From Zeimonas sp964538505 (GTDB taxonomy: Bacteria > Pseudomonadota > Gammaproteobacteria > Burkholderiales > Burkholderiaceae_E): a DNA stretch of 64,000 nt. The notes beneath the pieces are model-generated. The model searched no databases. It saw nothing but the letters and a program-made list of their open reading frames with translations, and had not been told where the DNA came from. Numbering within the stretch: the stretch's first letter is position 1; every line of letters starts with the position of its first letter. The DNA is taken from NCBI GenBank assembly GCA_964538505.1, contig CAZIDY010000001.1:1-64000 (forward strand). Reading direction: 5' to 3'. Of this stretch, positions 33,253-41,571 are shown piece after piece. A program made the position numbers and the translations under genes.

Positions 33253-34317
33253 TTGGACATGAAGCGGTCCCATTACGAGGATCTGCGCCTTTTCGATACG
33301 CTGCCGCTGGGAATCTGGCTGGTCGCGTGCACGCTCGCGCTGGCGTCGGCGCCTTGGTGGTCCGGCAATTACCTGCTCTACGTTCTCGGCTACGTGGCGA
33401 TCAATGCCATCGTGGCCGTCGGGCTGAACGTTCTGGTGGGCTACACCGGGCAGATATCACTGGGGCATGCCGGATTTTTCGCGATCGGCGCCTATGGCAC
33501 CGTGCTGCTTGCGCAATCGGGGCTGCCGATTCCCCTGGCTCTGCTGATGGGCGCCCTGATCGCCGCCGGATTCGGGTTTCTGCTGGGTTTGCCCGCGCTG
33601 CGCCTCGAAGGACCGTATCTGGCCGTCATCACGCTGGGCTTCGGCCTGGCGGTGGAGAACGTCTTCGCCCGGGCGCCGATGTTCGGCGGCGCGACCGGAC
33701 CGGGTGTTCCGCCTTTTTCGCTGGTGCTCATTCCGGGACTGGACCGCGACCAGAACCTGTATCTGCTGATCATGGCGCTGGCCGGCGCGAGCCTGTTGGC
33801 GGTGCGCAACCTGATGCGCACGCGGGTGGGCCGTGCGTTCATCGCAATCCGCGATTCGGATATCGCCGCATCGTGCGCCGGCGTCGATCTCACCTGGTAC
33901 AAGACGCTCGCCTTTGCGGTGAGCGCGTTCTTCACCGGTATCGCCGGCGGTCTGTTCGCGTTTCACCTGGGGCAGGTCGATCCGACCAGCTTCAATCTGA
34001 TGCTGTCGATCCTCTTCCTGGCGATGGTGGTGATCGGCGGCGTCGGCTCGATCCTCGGGCCGATTCTCGGCGCGGTCACGATCAGTCTCCTCAATCTGAA
34101 GCTCAAGGGCCTGAAGATGGCCGACTTCGAGCAGATCCCGCTCGCCGGCGAGGCCATCGCGCAGTTCGTCAGCCGCCACTTCATGGAGACGGGAATGGCC
34201 AACGTGCAGTTCGTCGTCTACGGCGCGATCCTGGTGGCGATCATGCTGTTCGAGCCGCTCGGGCTGTACGGGCTGTGGATCCGCTCGAAGCGCTACTGGC
34301 GCAGCTGGCCGTTGTGA
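33253..34317 (+). CDS. livM: Branched-chain amino acid-type ABC transporter, permease LivM
   Basis: This inner-membrane permease of the hydrophobic amino acid/carboxylate (HAAT) ABC family has 354 residues, nine or so transmembrane helices, and the signatures GLNVLVGYTGQISLGHAGFFAIGAYG (about 55-80) and the EAA-like loop RVGRAFIAIRDSDIAASCAGVD (about 190-215). The TTG at 33253 has the AGGGGAGGA site seven bases upstream and is preferred; the ATG at 33259 is an alternative two codons later. It is first in livM-livH-livK-livG-livF. Because an acyl-CoA synthetase is divergent, the imported compound may be an organic acid rather than an amino acid. Confidence 0.92.
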   Translation: MDMKRSHYEDLRLFDTLPLGIWLVACTLALASAPWWSGNYLLYVLGYVAINAIVAVGLNVLVGYTGQISLGHAGFFAIGAYGTVLLAQSGLPIPLALLMGALIAAGFGFLLGLPALRLEGPYLAVITLGFGLAVENVFARAPMFGGATGPGVPPFSLVLIPGLDRDQNLYLLIMALAGASLLAVRNLMRTRVGRAFIAIRDSDIAASCAGVDLTWYKTLAFAVSAFFTGIAGGLFAFHLGQVDPTSFNLMLSILFLAMVVIGGVGSILGPILGAVTISLLNLKLKGLKMADFEQIPLAGEAIAQFVSRHFMETGMANVQFVVYGAILVAIMLFEPLGLYGLWIRSKRYWRSWPL

Positions 34318-35201
34318 TGAGCTTCGGCGCGCTCCCCCAGGTACTGTTCAGCGGACTGGCCGCCGGTGCGGTGTATGCGCTGCTGGCGCTGGCGATGGTG
34401 ATCATCTACCGCACCACCGAAGTGCTCAATTTCGCCCAGGGCGAGATGGCGATGGCGAGCACCTATGTCGCGCTGGCGCTGCTCGTGGCCGGCGGCCTGC
34501 CGTTCTTCGCAGCGGTGGTCGGCGCATTGGTGTTTGCCGCCCTGCTGGGTGCGTTTGCCGAGTTCGCCTTCCTGCGGCGCGCGAAGGAACCCACGGTGCT
34601 GGGCCTGATCATCGTCACGCTGGGCATCGAGATGATCGTGTTCGGTTTCGCGTCGTGGAAGTGGGGCGGCGAGCCGCGCGATTTTCCGATTCCGCTGGAC
34701 CCGATGGATGCGATCGTGCTCGGCGGCGTCATCATGGGACACCTCGAGTTGCTGTCCATCGCGATCGCGGTCACGGTCATCGCCGTGCTGTTCTTCTTTC
34801 TGCGCCGTTCCCGGTCGGGCCTTGCGATGCGCGCGGCGCAGCAGAATCGCGCGGTTGCGCGGCTGATGGGAATCCGCGTGCGGCGCGTCGAGATGGGCGC
34901 GTGGGCGCTGGCCGCCGTCATCGGCGCGATCGCCGGCCTGCTGGTCGGGCCGGCGACCACGGTCGAGCCGTACATGATGTGGGATCCATTGATGAAAGGT
35001 TTTGCCGCCGCCGTGCTGGGCGGCATGACTTCGCTGCCCGGCGCTGCGCTGGGCGGCGCGATCATCGGCATCGTCGAGAATCTTTTCGGCTTCTATGTGT
35101 CGACGGCCTTCAAGTCCGTCGTTCCGTTCGCGGCGATTCTGTTGATGCTCGCCATCAAGCCGTCGGGCCTGCTGGCCCGGCATTATGTGAAGAAGGTGTA
35201 A
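34317..35201 (+). CDS. livH: Branched-chain amino acid-type ABC transporter, permease LivH
   Basis: This is the second permease (294 residues) of the importer. It has the LivH opening LFSGLAAGAVYALLALAMVIIYRTTEVLNFAQGEMAM (about 10-46), about eight membrane helices, the loop SGLAMRAAQQNRAVARLMGIRVRRVEMGAW, and the C-terminal FKSVVPFAAILLMLAIKPSGLLA. The ATG at 34317 shares one base with the livM stop (TGATG), so translation is coupled. Confidence 0.93.
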   Translation: MSFGALPQVLFSGLAAGAVYALLALAMVIIYRTTEVLNFAQGEMAMASTYVALALLVAGGLPFFAAVVGALVFAALLGAFAEFAFLRRAKEPTVLGLIIVTLGIEMIVFGFASWKWGGEPRDFPIPLDPMDAIVLGGVIMGHLELLSIAIAVTVIAVLFFFLRRSRSGLAMRAAQQNRAVARLMGIRVRRVEMGAWALAAVIGAIAGLLVGPATTVEPYMMWDPLMKGFAAAVLGGMTSLPGAALGGAIIGIVENLFGFYVSTAFKSVVPFAAILLMLAIKPSGLLARHYVKKV

Positions 35202-35271
35202 CGACCGGCGCGGCCGACGGCATCACCGGTTCTGAACGTTGATCGGGAAACCCTGGAGGAGGATGACAGGC

Positions 35272-36453
35272 ATGGTCGGGAAATTCTGGAAGATTTCCGC
35301 TCTCGCAGCGGCGATGTGCTTTACGACCCAGCCGGCGGCGGCACAGCCGTTGACCGGCGTGACGGACACCGAAATCCACATCGGCGAGTGGGGTCCGCAG
35401 ACCGGGCCCGCGGCGCCGTGGGGCGCAGTGGCGCGCGGCACGGCGATGCTGTTCCAGATGGTCAACGACGCCGGCGGCATCCACGGGCGCAAGATCGTCT
35501 TTCACTCCTTCGACGATCAGTACAACCCGGCGAAGACGGTCGCCGGCGTCAAGGAACTGGTGGAGAAGGAGCCCGGCGTCTTCGGCTTCGCCTCGGGCGT
35601 CGGCACCTCGCCGGGGCTGGCGGTGAAGGACTACCTGATGGAGCGCAATATTCCGTGGGTCGGCCCGGCCGCCGGCTCGCTGCAGTGGATCACGCCGCCG
35701 CAGAAGGCGCTGTTTGCCGTCTATCCGCTGTACGCCGACGAGGCCAGGCTGCTGGTGCGTCACCTCGTCGAGAAGGAAGGCAAGAAAAAGATCGCGATCC
35801 TCTACGCCAGCGACGAGTACGGCGAGAACGGCCACCGCGGCGCGGTTTCCGAACTGAAGCGCCTGTCGCTCGAGCCGGCGGCCGAGGTATCGGTGAACCA
35901 GGCCGACCGCGATCTCAAGTCGCATATCCTCAAACTCAAGGAGAGCGGCGCCGATGCCGTCGTGATGTGGGTGAATCCGACACACGCGGTGATCACGCTG
36001 AAGACGGCCGCCGCGCTGCAGTTCGCGCCGCAGTGGGCGACGAGCTCCACGCTGTCGGACGCGCCGCTGATGCACAGCATCACCGGCGGGCTGTGGAAGA
36101 ACATCATCTTCGCCAGCTTCGGCGAACTGCCCGATTCCGATGCGCCGGAGGTCAAGAAGTACCGGGATGCCTTCCCGAAGTACGCGCAGCAGGGCGAGCG
36201 CTGGGGCGTGTTCTTCATGGCCGGCATCGGCTTCGTCGAGCCGATGGTCGAGGGCCTGCAGCGTGCCGGACGCGATCTGACACGCGAGAGCTTCATCCAG
36301 GCGATGGAGACGCTGAAGGACTACAAAGGGGTCATGGGCCGGATCAGCTTCGGTCCTGGCGAGCGCCAGGGACAGCGCGAGATCTTCCTCGCGCGCACCG
36401 ACGACAGCGGCACGAAGGTTACGCAGCTCACGCCTTGGACCGAGGTGAAGTGA
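35272..36453 (+). CDS. Periplasmic binding protein of the Liv-type importer
   Basis: This 393-residue type I periplasmic binding protein captures the ligand for LivMHGF. A signal peptide covers about 1-25 (ISALAAAMCFTTQPAAAQ). The mature part shows the Peripla_BP_6 pattern: IHIGEWGPQTGPAA, VNDAGGIHGRKIVF and DDQYNPAKTVAGVKELVEKE. The ATG at 35272 is chosen because GGAGGAGG lies 9 bases upstream; ATG 35263 would touch the ribosome site. Sequence features such as WGPQTGPAAPWGAVARG differ from classical leucine-binding proteins, so an amide, aromatic or fatty acid ligand is possible. Its stop overlaps the livG GTG. Confidence 0.9.
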   Translation: MVGKFWKISALAAAMCFTTQPAAAQPLTGVTDTEIHIGEWGPQTGPAAPWGAVARGTAMLFQMVNDAGGIHGRKIVFHSFDDQYNPAKTVAGVKELVEKEPGVFGFASGVGTSPGLAVKDYLMERNIPWVGPAAGSLQWITPPQKALFAVYPLYADEARLLVRHLVEKEGKKKIAILYASDEYGENGHRGAVSELKRLSLEPAAEVSVNQADRDLKSHILKLKESGADAVVMWVNPTHAVITLKTAAALQFAPQWATSSTLSDAPLMHSITGGLWKNIIFASFGELPDSDAPEVKKYRDAFPKYAQQGERWGVFFMAGIGFVEPMVEGLQRAGRDLTRESFIQAMETLKDYKGVMGRISFGPGERQGQREIFLARTDDSGTKVTQLTPWTEVK

Positions 36454-37238
36454 ACGGCTCGGCAGCCCTGCTCGAAGTTCGGCAACTGGAGATCTCCTTC
36501 GGCGGCGTGAAAGCCCTGCACGGCGTGGGCCTCACGCTCGCTGCAGGCGAGATCCTGGCGCTGATCGGACCCAACGGCGCCGGCAAGACGACGGTCTTCA
36601 ACTGCATCTCGGGGCTGTACCGTCCGCAGGTCGGCAGCGTGCGCATCGACGGACGCGAACTGGTGGGTGCGCGGCCGCATCGCGTGGCGGCCGCCGGCAT
36701 CGCGCGCACCTTCCAGAACATCGAGCTCTTCCGGCACATGAGCACGATGGACAATCTGCTGCTGGGGCGGCATCGCTTCATCCGCACCGGACTGCTGACC
36801 GGCATGGCGCTGTTCGGGCAGCACAGCCCGGCGGCGCGGGAAGAGATGCGTCACCGCGAGCGGGTCGAGGAAATCATCGACTTCCTCGACCTGCAGGCCG
36901 TGCGCACGCAGCCGGTCGGCAGCCTGGCGTACGGCACGCAGAAAGTGGTCGAACTGGGGCGCGCACTGGCAATGGAACCGAAAGTGCTGCTGCTCGACGA
37001 GCCCGCCGCCGGCATGAACCTCGAGGAGAAGCAGGATCTGCGCATCTGGATCGAGGACATCAGCAAGCTCTTCAGGATCGCGATCCTGCTGATCGAGCAC
37101 GACATGCAGTTCGTCGGCGACCTGGCCGATCGCGTCGTCGCACTCAATCACGGTCAACTGCTGGCCGAAGGCACGCCGCAGGCCGTGCGCAGCCATCCGG
37201 AAGTGTTGCGCGCCTACCTGGGAGCGGAAGCGGGATGA
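36450..37238 (+). CDS. livG: ABC transporter ATP-binding protein LivG
   Basis: This 262-residue ATPase of the importer has Walker A GPNGAGKTT (about 37-45), Q-loop ARTFQNIELF, signature region VGSLAYGTQKVVELGRAL (a YGTQ variant of LSGGQ, usual in LivG), Walker B VLLLDEPAAGMN and the switch His in LIEHDM. The GTG start overlaps the binding-protein stop (GTGA). The next gene livF begins before its stop (ATGA), giving a fully coupled operon. Confidence 0.94.
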   Translation: MNGSAALLEVRQLEISFGGVKALHGVGLTLAAGEILALIGPNGAGKTTVFNCISGLYRPQVGSVRIDGRELVGARPHRVAAAGIARTFQNIELFRHMSTMDNLLLGRHRFIRTGLLTGMALFGQHSPAAREEMRHRERVEEIIDFLDLQAVRTQPVGSLAYGTQKVVELGRALAMEPKVLLLDEPAAGMNLEEKQDLRIWIEDISKLFRIAILLIEHDMQFVGDLADRVVALNHGQLLAEGTPQAVRSHPEVLRAYLGAEAG

Positions 37239-38005
37239 GCGCGCTGCTGTCGCTCGCCAACGTCGACACCTTCTACGGACCCATCCAGGCGCTGCGCGGC
37301 GTGTCGCTGGAAGTGCAGGCCGGCAGCATGGTCGCGCTGCTCGGCGCGAACGGCGCCGGCAAGAGCACGCTGCTGAAGACCGTCATGGGACTGATCGACG
37401 ACCAGCCGGAGAAAGGCAGCATCCATTTCATCGGCGAGCCGATCCACGGCCGCCAGACCGAGGACATCGCGCGCCACGGCATCGCCCTGGTGCCGGAAGG
37501 ACGCGAGGTGTTCCGGGAACTGACGGTGCTCGAGAATCTCCACGCCGGTGCCTACGCGCGGCGTGATCCGATCGGCGACGACATCGAGCGCGTCTTCCAT
37601 TATTTTCCGCGCCTGCGCGAGCGGCGCGACCAATGGGCGGGCACGCTCTCCGGCGGCGAGCAGCAGATGCTCGCCATCGGGCGCGCGCTGATGAGCCGCC
37701 CGCAACTCATCCTGCTCGACGAGCCGTCGCTTGGGCTGTCGCCGCTGCTGGTGCAGGAGATCTTCGCCATCCTGAAGACGATCCACGCCGACGGCGTCAC
37801 CCTGCTGCTGGTTGAACAGAACGCGCGCGTCGCGTTGTCGGTCGCGCAGCGTGCGCTGGTCATGGAACGCGGACGCTTCGTGCTCGACGGGACGGCGGCG
37901 GAAGTGGCGGCCGATCCGGACGTGCAGGAGTTCTATCTCGGGGTCGCGGGCGAGGAAGGCGGTGCGCCGCTGAAACGGTATCGGCGCAAGAAGCGGTGGC
38001 GGTGA
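37235..38005 (+). CDS. livF: ABC transporter ATP-binding protein LivF
   Basis: This second ATPase (256 residues) has Walker A GANGAGKST (about 37-45), ALVPEGREVFRELTV, signature LSGGEQQMLAIGRAL and Walker B LILLDEPSLGLSP. It starts with ATGA overlap with livG. The C-terminal tail (APLKRYRRKKRWR) is strongly basic and longer than in E. coli LivF. It completes the importer; folE2 is convergent 19 bases downstream. Confidence 0.94.
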   Translation: MSALLSLANVDTFYGPIQALRGVSLEVQAGSMVALLGANGAGKSTLLKTVMGLIDDQPEKGSIHFIGEPIHGRQTEDIARHGIALVPEGREVFRELTVLENLHAGAYARRDPIGDDIERVFHYFPRLRERRDQWAGTLSGGEQQMLAIGRALMSRPQLILLDEPSLGLSPLLVQEIFAILKTIHADGVTLLLVEQNARVALSVAQRALVMERGRFVLDGTAAEVAADPDVQEFYLGVAGEEGGAPLKRYRRKKRWR

Positions 38006-38024
38006 TCGGCGGGGCCTCGCTCGC

Positions 38025-38700
38025 TCACCCTTCACCTCCCTCGATCACCGCCAGCGTCGAGTGATTGTGAATCGACTCGAAGTTCTCCGCCTCCGCGGTG
38101 AAGCGGCGGATGCCGCGGTCGGCGCGCAGGGCCATGGCGACGTCGCGGACGAGGTCTTCGACGAACTTCGGGTTGTCGTAGGCGCGCTCGGTGACGTGTT
38201 TCTCGTCGACGCGCTTGAGCAGGCCGTAGAGTTCGCTCGAGGCTTGGGCCTCGGCGATCGCGGTGATCTCTTCGGGTTCGATCGCCCCGTCGGCGACGAT
38301 CGACACCGTCACGTGCGAACGCTGGTTGTGCGCGCCGCCCTCGACGACGATCGTCAGTTCGCAATCCATCAGGCTGTGCACGCCCGACACCGGCGCCGTC
38401 TTGCGCACGAACAGCGGCAGGCTCAGCTCGATGCGGCTGGCGGCCGCCTCGAGCAGCACGAGCATTTCGTCGAATACGTCGCGCAGCGACGCGGCGTCGA
38501 GCGCGGGCTGGCCTTCGGCCATGCGGCGCTCGAGCAGCGACAGGAAACGCGACATGTGCGTGCCCTTCTGGTCGGCCGGCAACGCCACGTATAGCCCGAA
38601 GCGACCGACGCTCGGCTGCTCGCCGCCGCGCGCGCCAGCGCAGCGGATAGCGAAGTCCCTTGACGCCGACGCGCTGTGCGCCTATCTCACGCCACGTGCG
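38025..38700 (-). pseudogene. folE2: folE2 (GTP cyclohydrolase FolE2), frameshifted and lacking its 5' end
   Basis: The main frame (ending at 38025) encodes the FolE2 body from about GGEQPSVGRFGLYVALPADQKGTHMSRF to FESIHNHSTLAVIEGGEG, including the MDCELTIVVEGG segment with a cysteine. The expected preceding piece, QRVGVKGLRYPLRW, is present but in another frame, so a one-base shift lies near 38624-38635 in a GCGCGCG run. Before that only about ten residues match and no start codon fits. The sequence then merges with the transposon-remnant region. FolE2 catalyses the first step of folate synthesis without zinc, so a second GTP cyclohydrolase must exist if this is truly broken. A single sequencing error cannot explain the missing 5' end. 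Confidence 0.75.
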
Positions 38701-38760
38701 CGCTTGTGGACACAGGACAGGCGACTGGCGGCGTTCGCCACACGTCTCGATGTGGCCTGG

Positions 38761-39083
38761 CCTGGCCAGAACGCCTGATGCGGCTTGCCCGGATGTCGGG
38801 CGCATAGGAAATTCAAACGGTCCTCGGAAGCCCCATTGGGACCTGGGTTGACAGCCGAGGTCGGCCTGGAGCTGGCGGCTGAGCCGTGGCCTTGTGCGGA
38901 TTCGGGCGATTCAACCCGCCTGGACGCTTCGGATCGGGCCTGGCAGGCTTTGATCCCCTGGTCGATGCCGAGTCGTGCGCGTCGAGCCCACGTGCAGCGC
39001 AGTATCCCCTGCGGCTGCTGCCGGGCTGCGCAGCCGGTGCTGTGCCCGGCGTATGGCCGGCGCATGGCCGACGCAAGCTCGCT
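38761..39083. other. No supported gene; decayed flank between folE2 and the IS91 remnant
   Basis: Several short open frames exist on both strands but none has recognisable content, a ribosome site and a sensible start. It probably represents transposon-derived or rearranged DNA, since it links the broken 5' end of folE2 to the truncated transposase. Confidence 0.6.
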
Positions 39084-39729
39084 TCAGACGTTGGGCGCGC
39101 CATCGGCGCCGCAGCGGTAGACGCCGTCCAGCACCAGGTAGTGCAGGTCGATGTTGAGGTTGGCTGCGGATCCGAAACGCTGGATCAGCGTGACGGCGCC
39201 GCCCTGAGCCTCGTTGGCGCGCAGGCCGGCATCGGCCTGCAAGTGGCGCGTGATCCCGCGCTGCACCACCTGCAGCACCGGCGTGACCAACTCGGGCCGG
39301 GCAGCCAGCAGCCCGCGCAACGGGATCGGCAGCGACAGCACCCACTGCCGCACCGGCACGTGCGGGATGACGTGGTCGACCAGGTGCGCGGCGGTCTGCG
39401 ACATGCGCCGCGCACCGCACGACGGGCAATCCACGGCGCTTGCAACTGAAGGCCAGCAGCCTGTCGTGGCCACACTGCCCGCAGCGCAGCCTCAGGAACC
39501 CGTGCCTCAGGATGCCGCACTCGAGGAAGGCGTCGAACTCGTCCTTGACAAACCTCGGCAGCGCCGATCCGGTACTGGCTTCGGTATGCGCGAAGAATGT
39601 GGCCGCGTGCTGCTGGACCAGGTAATACAGCGCCGTCTGCTCCGGGCGGTGGCGCTCGTAGCGGACGGGGGCACCATCGGGCAAGCAACGGCGCTCGCCC
39701 GTCGACGGCCGAGTTGCTGCGACATGCAT
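39084..39729 (-). mobile_element. IS91-family transposase remnant (N-terminal part, frameshifted)
   Basis: One frame from 39729 reads VRYERHRPEQTALYYLVQQH, then FLRLRCGQCGHDRLLAFSCKRRG. Near 39430-39440 the match moves to another frame: CPSCGARRMSQTAAHLVDHV, VRQWVLSLPIPLRGLLAARPEL, QGGAVTLIQRFGSAANLNIDLHYLVLDGVYRCG. These are the zinc-finger and early catalytic regions of IS91/IS801-like Y2 transposases. A two-base loss at the CKRRGF-CPSCG junction explains the shift. The reading stops at 39084 after LDGVYRCGADGA, so the C-terminal half with the second tyrosine is absent. The element cannot move by itself. Terminal oriIS/terIS sequences were not identified. Confidence 0.82.
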
Positions 39730-40189
39730 GCGAGACCTGCGCGGGGGCTTGCCCGCACGGTCTCAGCGTCGGCGCTGCTTCGCCATCGTCCACATGACTG
39801 CGAACCGGTCCCATGGCGTAGGTCTGATGCCTGTACCGGAAAGCACGTCGCGGCCCGCCCGCCCATCGAGATCCTGCGCGGCATCCTCACCGCCGGCTTT
39901 CGGCCGTGTTCAATAGTTACTATTGTCCCATTGGCTCGTTTCTCTATCTTCTCGGCGCCCCAGCAAGTTTCTACGGCGCCGTGGTGGGTGAGTATCTCGG
40001 CTCCGCGCGCAGTCAACTTCCTCATCCTGCGAATCGAGACACTTTCGATATCGACACGGTGATCGCTGGGGTCGTGCCGGCGGGTTTCGTACTGCTGCTC
40101 GATACCGTGGTGAGCGTCGCGGAGAAGTGACTGATGAACGGCAGCGGCGGTTGGACCGAGCGGCCAAGCTTTTCGTGCCTTTCGGGTGC
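39730..40189. other. No supported gene (460 bases)
   Basis: Open frames of 60-80 codons (for example 39906-40130 plus, 39910-40167 minus) lack similarity or a ribosome site that I recognise. Composition becomes more AT-rich towards 40200-40390, unlike the neighbouring housekeeping DNA. Confidence 0.55.
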
Positions 40190-40209
40190 TGTCAGGAGTT
40201 TTTACACCG
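40190..40209 (+). promoter_or_regulatory. Possible enhancer site upstream of the vWA gene
   Basis: A TGTCAG...TTTTTACAC element lies about 85 bases before the sigma-54 promoter, the usual distance for an activator such as PrsR. A perfect 12-base palindrome GATAGGCCTATC (40272-40283) lies closer. The link to PrsR is a suggestion only. Confidence 0.3.
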
Positions 40210-40293
40210 ACCCCGGTTGCTTCGTCCCAGGTACGCGATCTCATAGAAAAAGTTCATGGTTAATCAGCTAGATAGGCCTATCATAGAAGAAAT

Positions 40294-40309
40294 GGCACGT
40301 TTGATGCTT
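40294..40309 (+). promoter_or_regulatory. Sigma-54 (RpoN) -24/-12 promoter
   Basis: TGGCACGTTTGATGCT matches the consensus TGGCACRNNNNTTGCW at all but one position and keeps the required GG-N10-GC spacing. It places the transcript start near 40320, giving a leader of about 65 bases to the vWA gene. Confidence 0.75.
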
Positions 40310-40386
40310 TCGAGTCCCCGGGAGACCCTTAGCAACACTCGGTCTTGATCTCGGGACTCAACTCAAACCATCTCCGGGGGGAATAA

Positions 40387-41271
40387 ATGAGGCATTCAGC
40401 ACTTTCGGCTGCCATTGCCGCTGCCTTAGCAGTAGCAGGCGGCCAAGCGGCGGCGGCAGTCGCCACTGCAGCAGATATCGTCGCAATCGTCGACGAATCG
40501 GGTTCAATGTCCGGCGAACACGCTTGGCTAGGCGCCATGGCGACTTCGCTCGAGGCCGGACTTCAAAGCGCGGGGGTGACTTTGAACCAGTACGGTCTGG
40601 TTGGCTTCGGAGGGGGTAGTACCCATTTTTCGCCGCATCAGCATTCGGTTGGCGGAAGTTCGTTCGGTTCAGCGGCCCAACTCGCGACCGCTACCGGCAC
40701 TCTCGTACTAAGCGGTGGAACTGAGGATGGCTGGGCCGGCATCGCATATGCGAATGCCAATTACACCTATCGAACTGGTGTCGCAGCCCGCAACTACATC
40801 CTTGTGACGGATGAGGATCGGGACAATACGGATGGATCGCTCAACTTCTCCAACATCCTGGCGAGCATGACGGGGACCGGTACGCTGCTCAATGCCGTCG
40901 TCGATGCCAGCTTCGGATGCGACGGCGTTACGGGTAGCGTTCTGGGAATCGACGCGGACGGTAATGGTTATATCGCCGATGGTTCCGGCGGGTACACCAC
41001 TGCTACTGGATGCAGTGCATCCTCCGGAGACGGCAGCACGATTGCCGACTACGTCGACCTCGCCCTTCAAACTGGTGGCGCAGCGTGGAACTTGAACCTT
41101 CTGCGTGCTGGTGGTGCTACTGCGAACTCATTTACAAGTGCGTTCATCGATATCAAAGTGCGGGAGATTAAGGAGCAGAGTCCGGGGGGAACCGTGCCAG
41201 CACCTGCCAGTTTGGCGTTGCTCGGCATCGGCCTGTTCGGCTTGGGCTGGGCACGTCGATCGAGCCTCTGA
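40387..41271 (+). CDS. Exported von Willebrand A protein with PEP-CTERM-like sorting tail
   Basis: This 294-residue protein has a signal peptide (about 1-24, AAIAAALAVAGGQAAAA), then a vWA domain whose MIDAS motif is DESGS (Asp36, Ser38, Ser40). The C terminus reads VPAPASLALLGIGLFGLGWARRSSL: a Pro-x-Pro motif, a single membrane helix and a basic end, as in PEP-CTERM sorting signals, with Ala in place of the middle Glu. Such proteins are cut and attached or released by exosortase and occur with exopolysaccharide. No exosortase gene is in the window. Base composition is visibly less GC-rich than the neighbours. A sigma-54 promoter precedes it and a strong hairpin follows, so it is a one-gene unit next to the transposon remnant. 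Confidence 0.85.
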   Translation: MRHSALSAAIAAALAVAGGQAAAAVATAADIVAIVDESGSMSGEHAWLGAMATSLEAGLQSAGVTLNQYGLVGFGGGSTHFSPHQHSVGGSSFGSAAQLATATGTLVLSGGTEDGWAGIAYANANYTYRTGVAARNYILVTDEDRDNTDGSLNFSNILASMTGTGTLLNAVVDASFGCDGVTGSVLGIDADGNGYIADGSGGYTTATGCSASSGDGSTIADYVDLALQTGGAAWNLNLLRAGGATANSFTSAFIDIKVREIKEQSPGGTVPAPASLALLGIGLFGLGWARRSSL

Positions 41272-41289
41272 CCGCGCAAAGGCGCGGTT

Positions 41290-41328
41290 GAACGTAAAGA
41301 GCCCGGCCCTGCCGGGCTCTTTACGTTC
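41290..41328 (+). terminator. Strong hairpin terminator after the vWA gene (likely two-way)
   Basis: An 18-bp perfect stem (starting GAACGTAAAGAGCCCGGC) with a CCT loop. The core stem is flanked by AAAGA/TCTTT, so transcripts from either side end in a U-rich arm. It lies 18 bases after the vWA stop. Confidence 0.85.
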
Positions 41329-41383
41329 TGGGGGTCTTCGTTGGTAAACCGAGAGGAGGCCCCCGCGGAGGCCTTGCGGGCGC

Positions 41384-41389
41384 TATACT
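41384..41389 (+). promoter_or_regulatory. Predicted -10 box (TATACT) for the carA operon
   Basis: TATACT lies 183 bases before carA. No good -35 was found. The resulting leader (about 41396-41571) has an open frame beginning GTG 41412 whose first residues look like a signal peptide, but it runs out of frame into carA without a stop. Confidence 0.4.
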
Positions 41390-41571
41390 TCGCCGGTTTG
41401 CCCCCCTCACTGTGGTTAGCGCAGTCTTCCGCCATTCAAGTCAGCGATCTTGTCTGCTCACCGCCGCTTTCGCGGCGTGGATGGTATCCGGACCGGCCCT
41501 CTCCCAAGGCCTTTGTACATCGGGAGTAGCGGTCAAGTCGCACCGGGTGAGTTCCTTTCCAGGAGTCTCCG

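Noticed and set aside
31230..34316. Open frame continuing upstream of livH through livM and the synthetase gene
   Set aside because: Only the last 294 codons match LivH. The upstream part is antisense or out of frame to conserved genes, so the ATG at 34317 is used.
39906..40130. Small plus-strand frame (74 codons) in the island
   Set aside because: No similarity, no ribosome site, and overlap with an equally plausible minus-strand frame.
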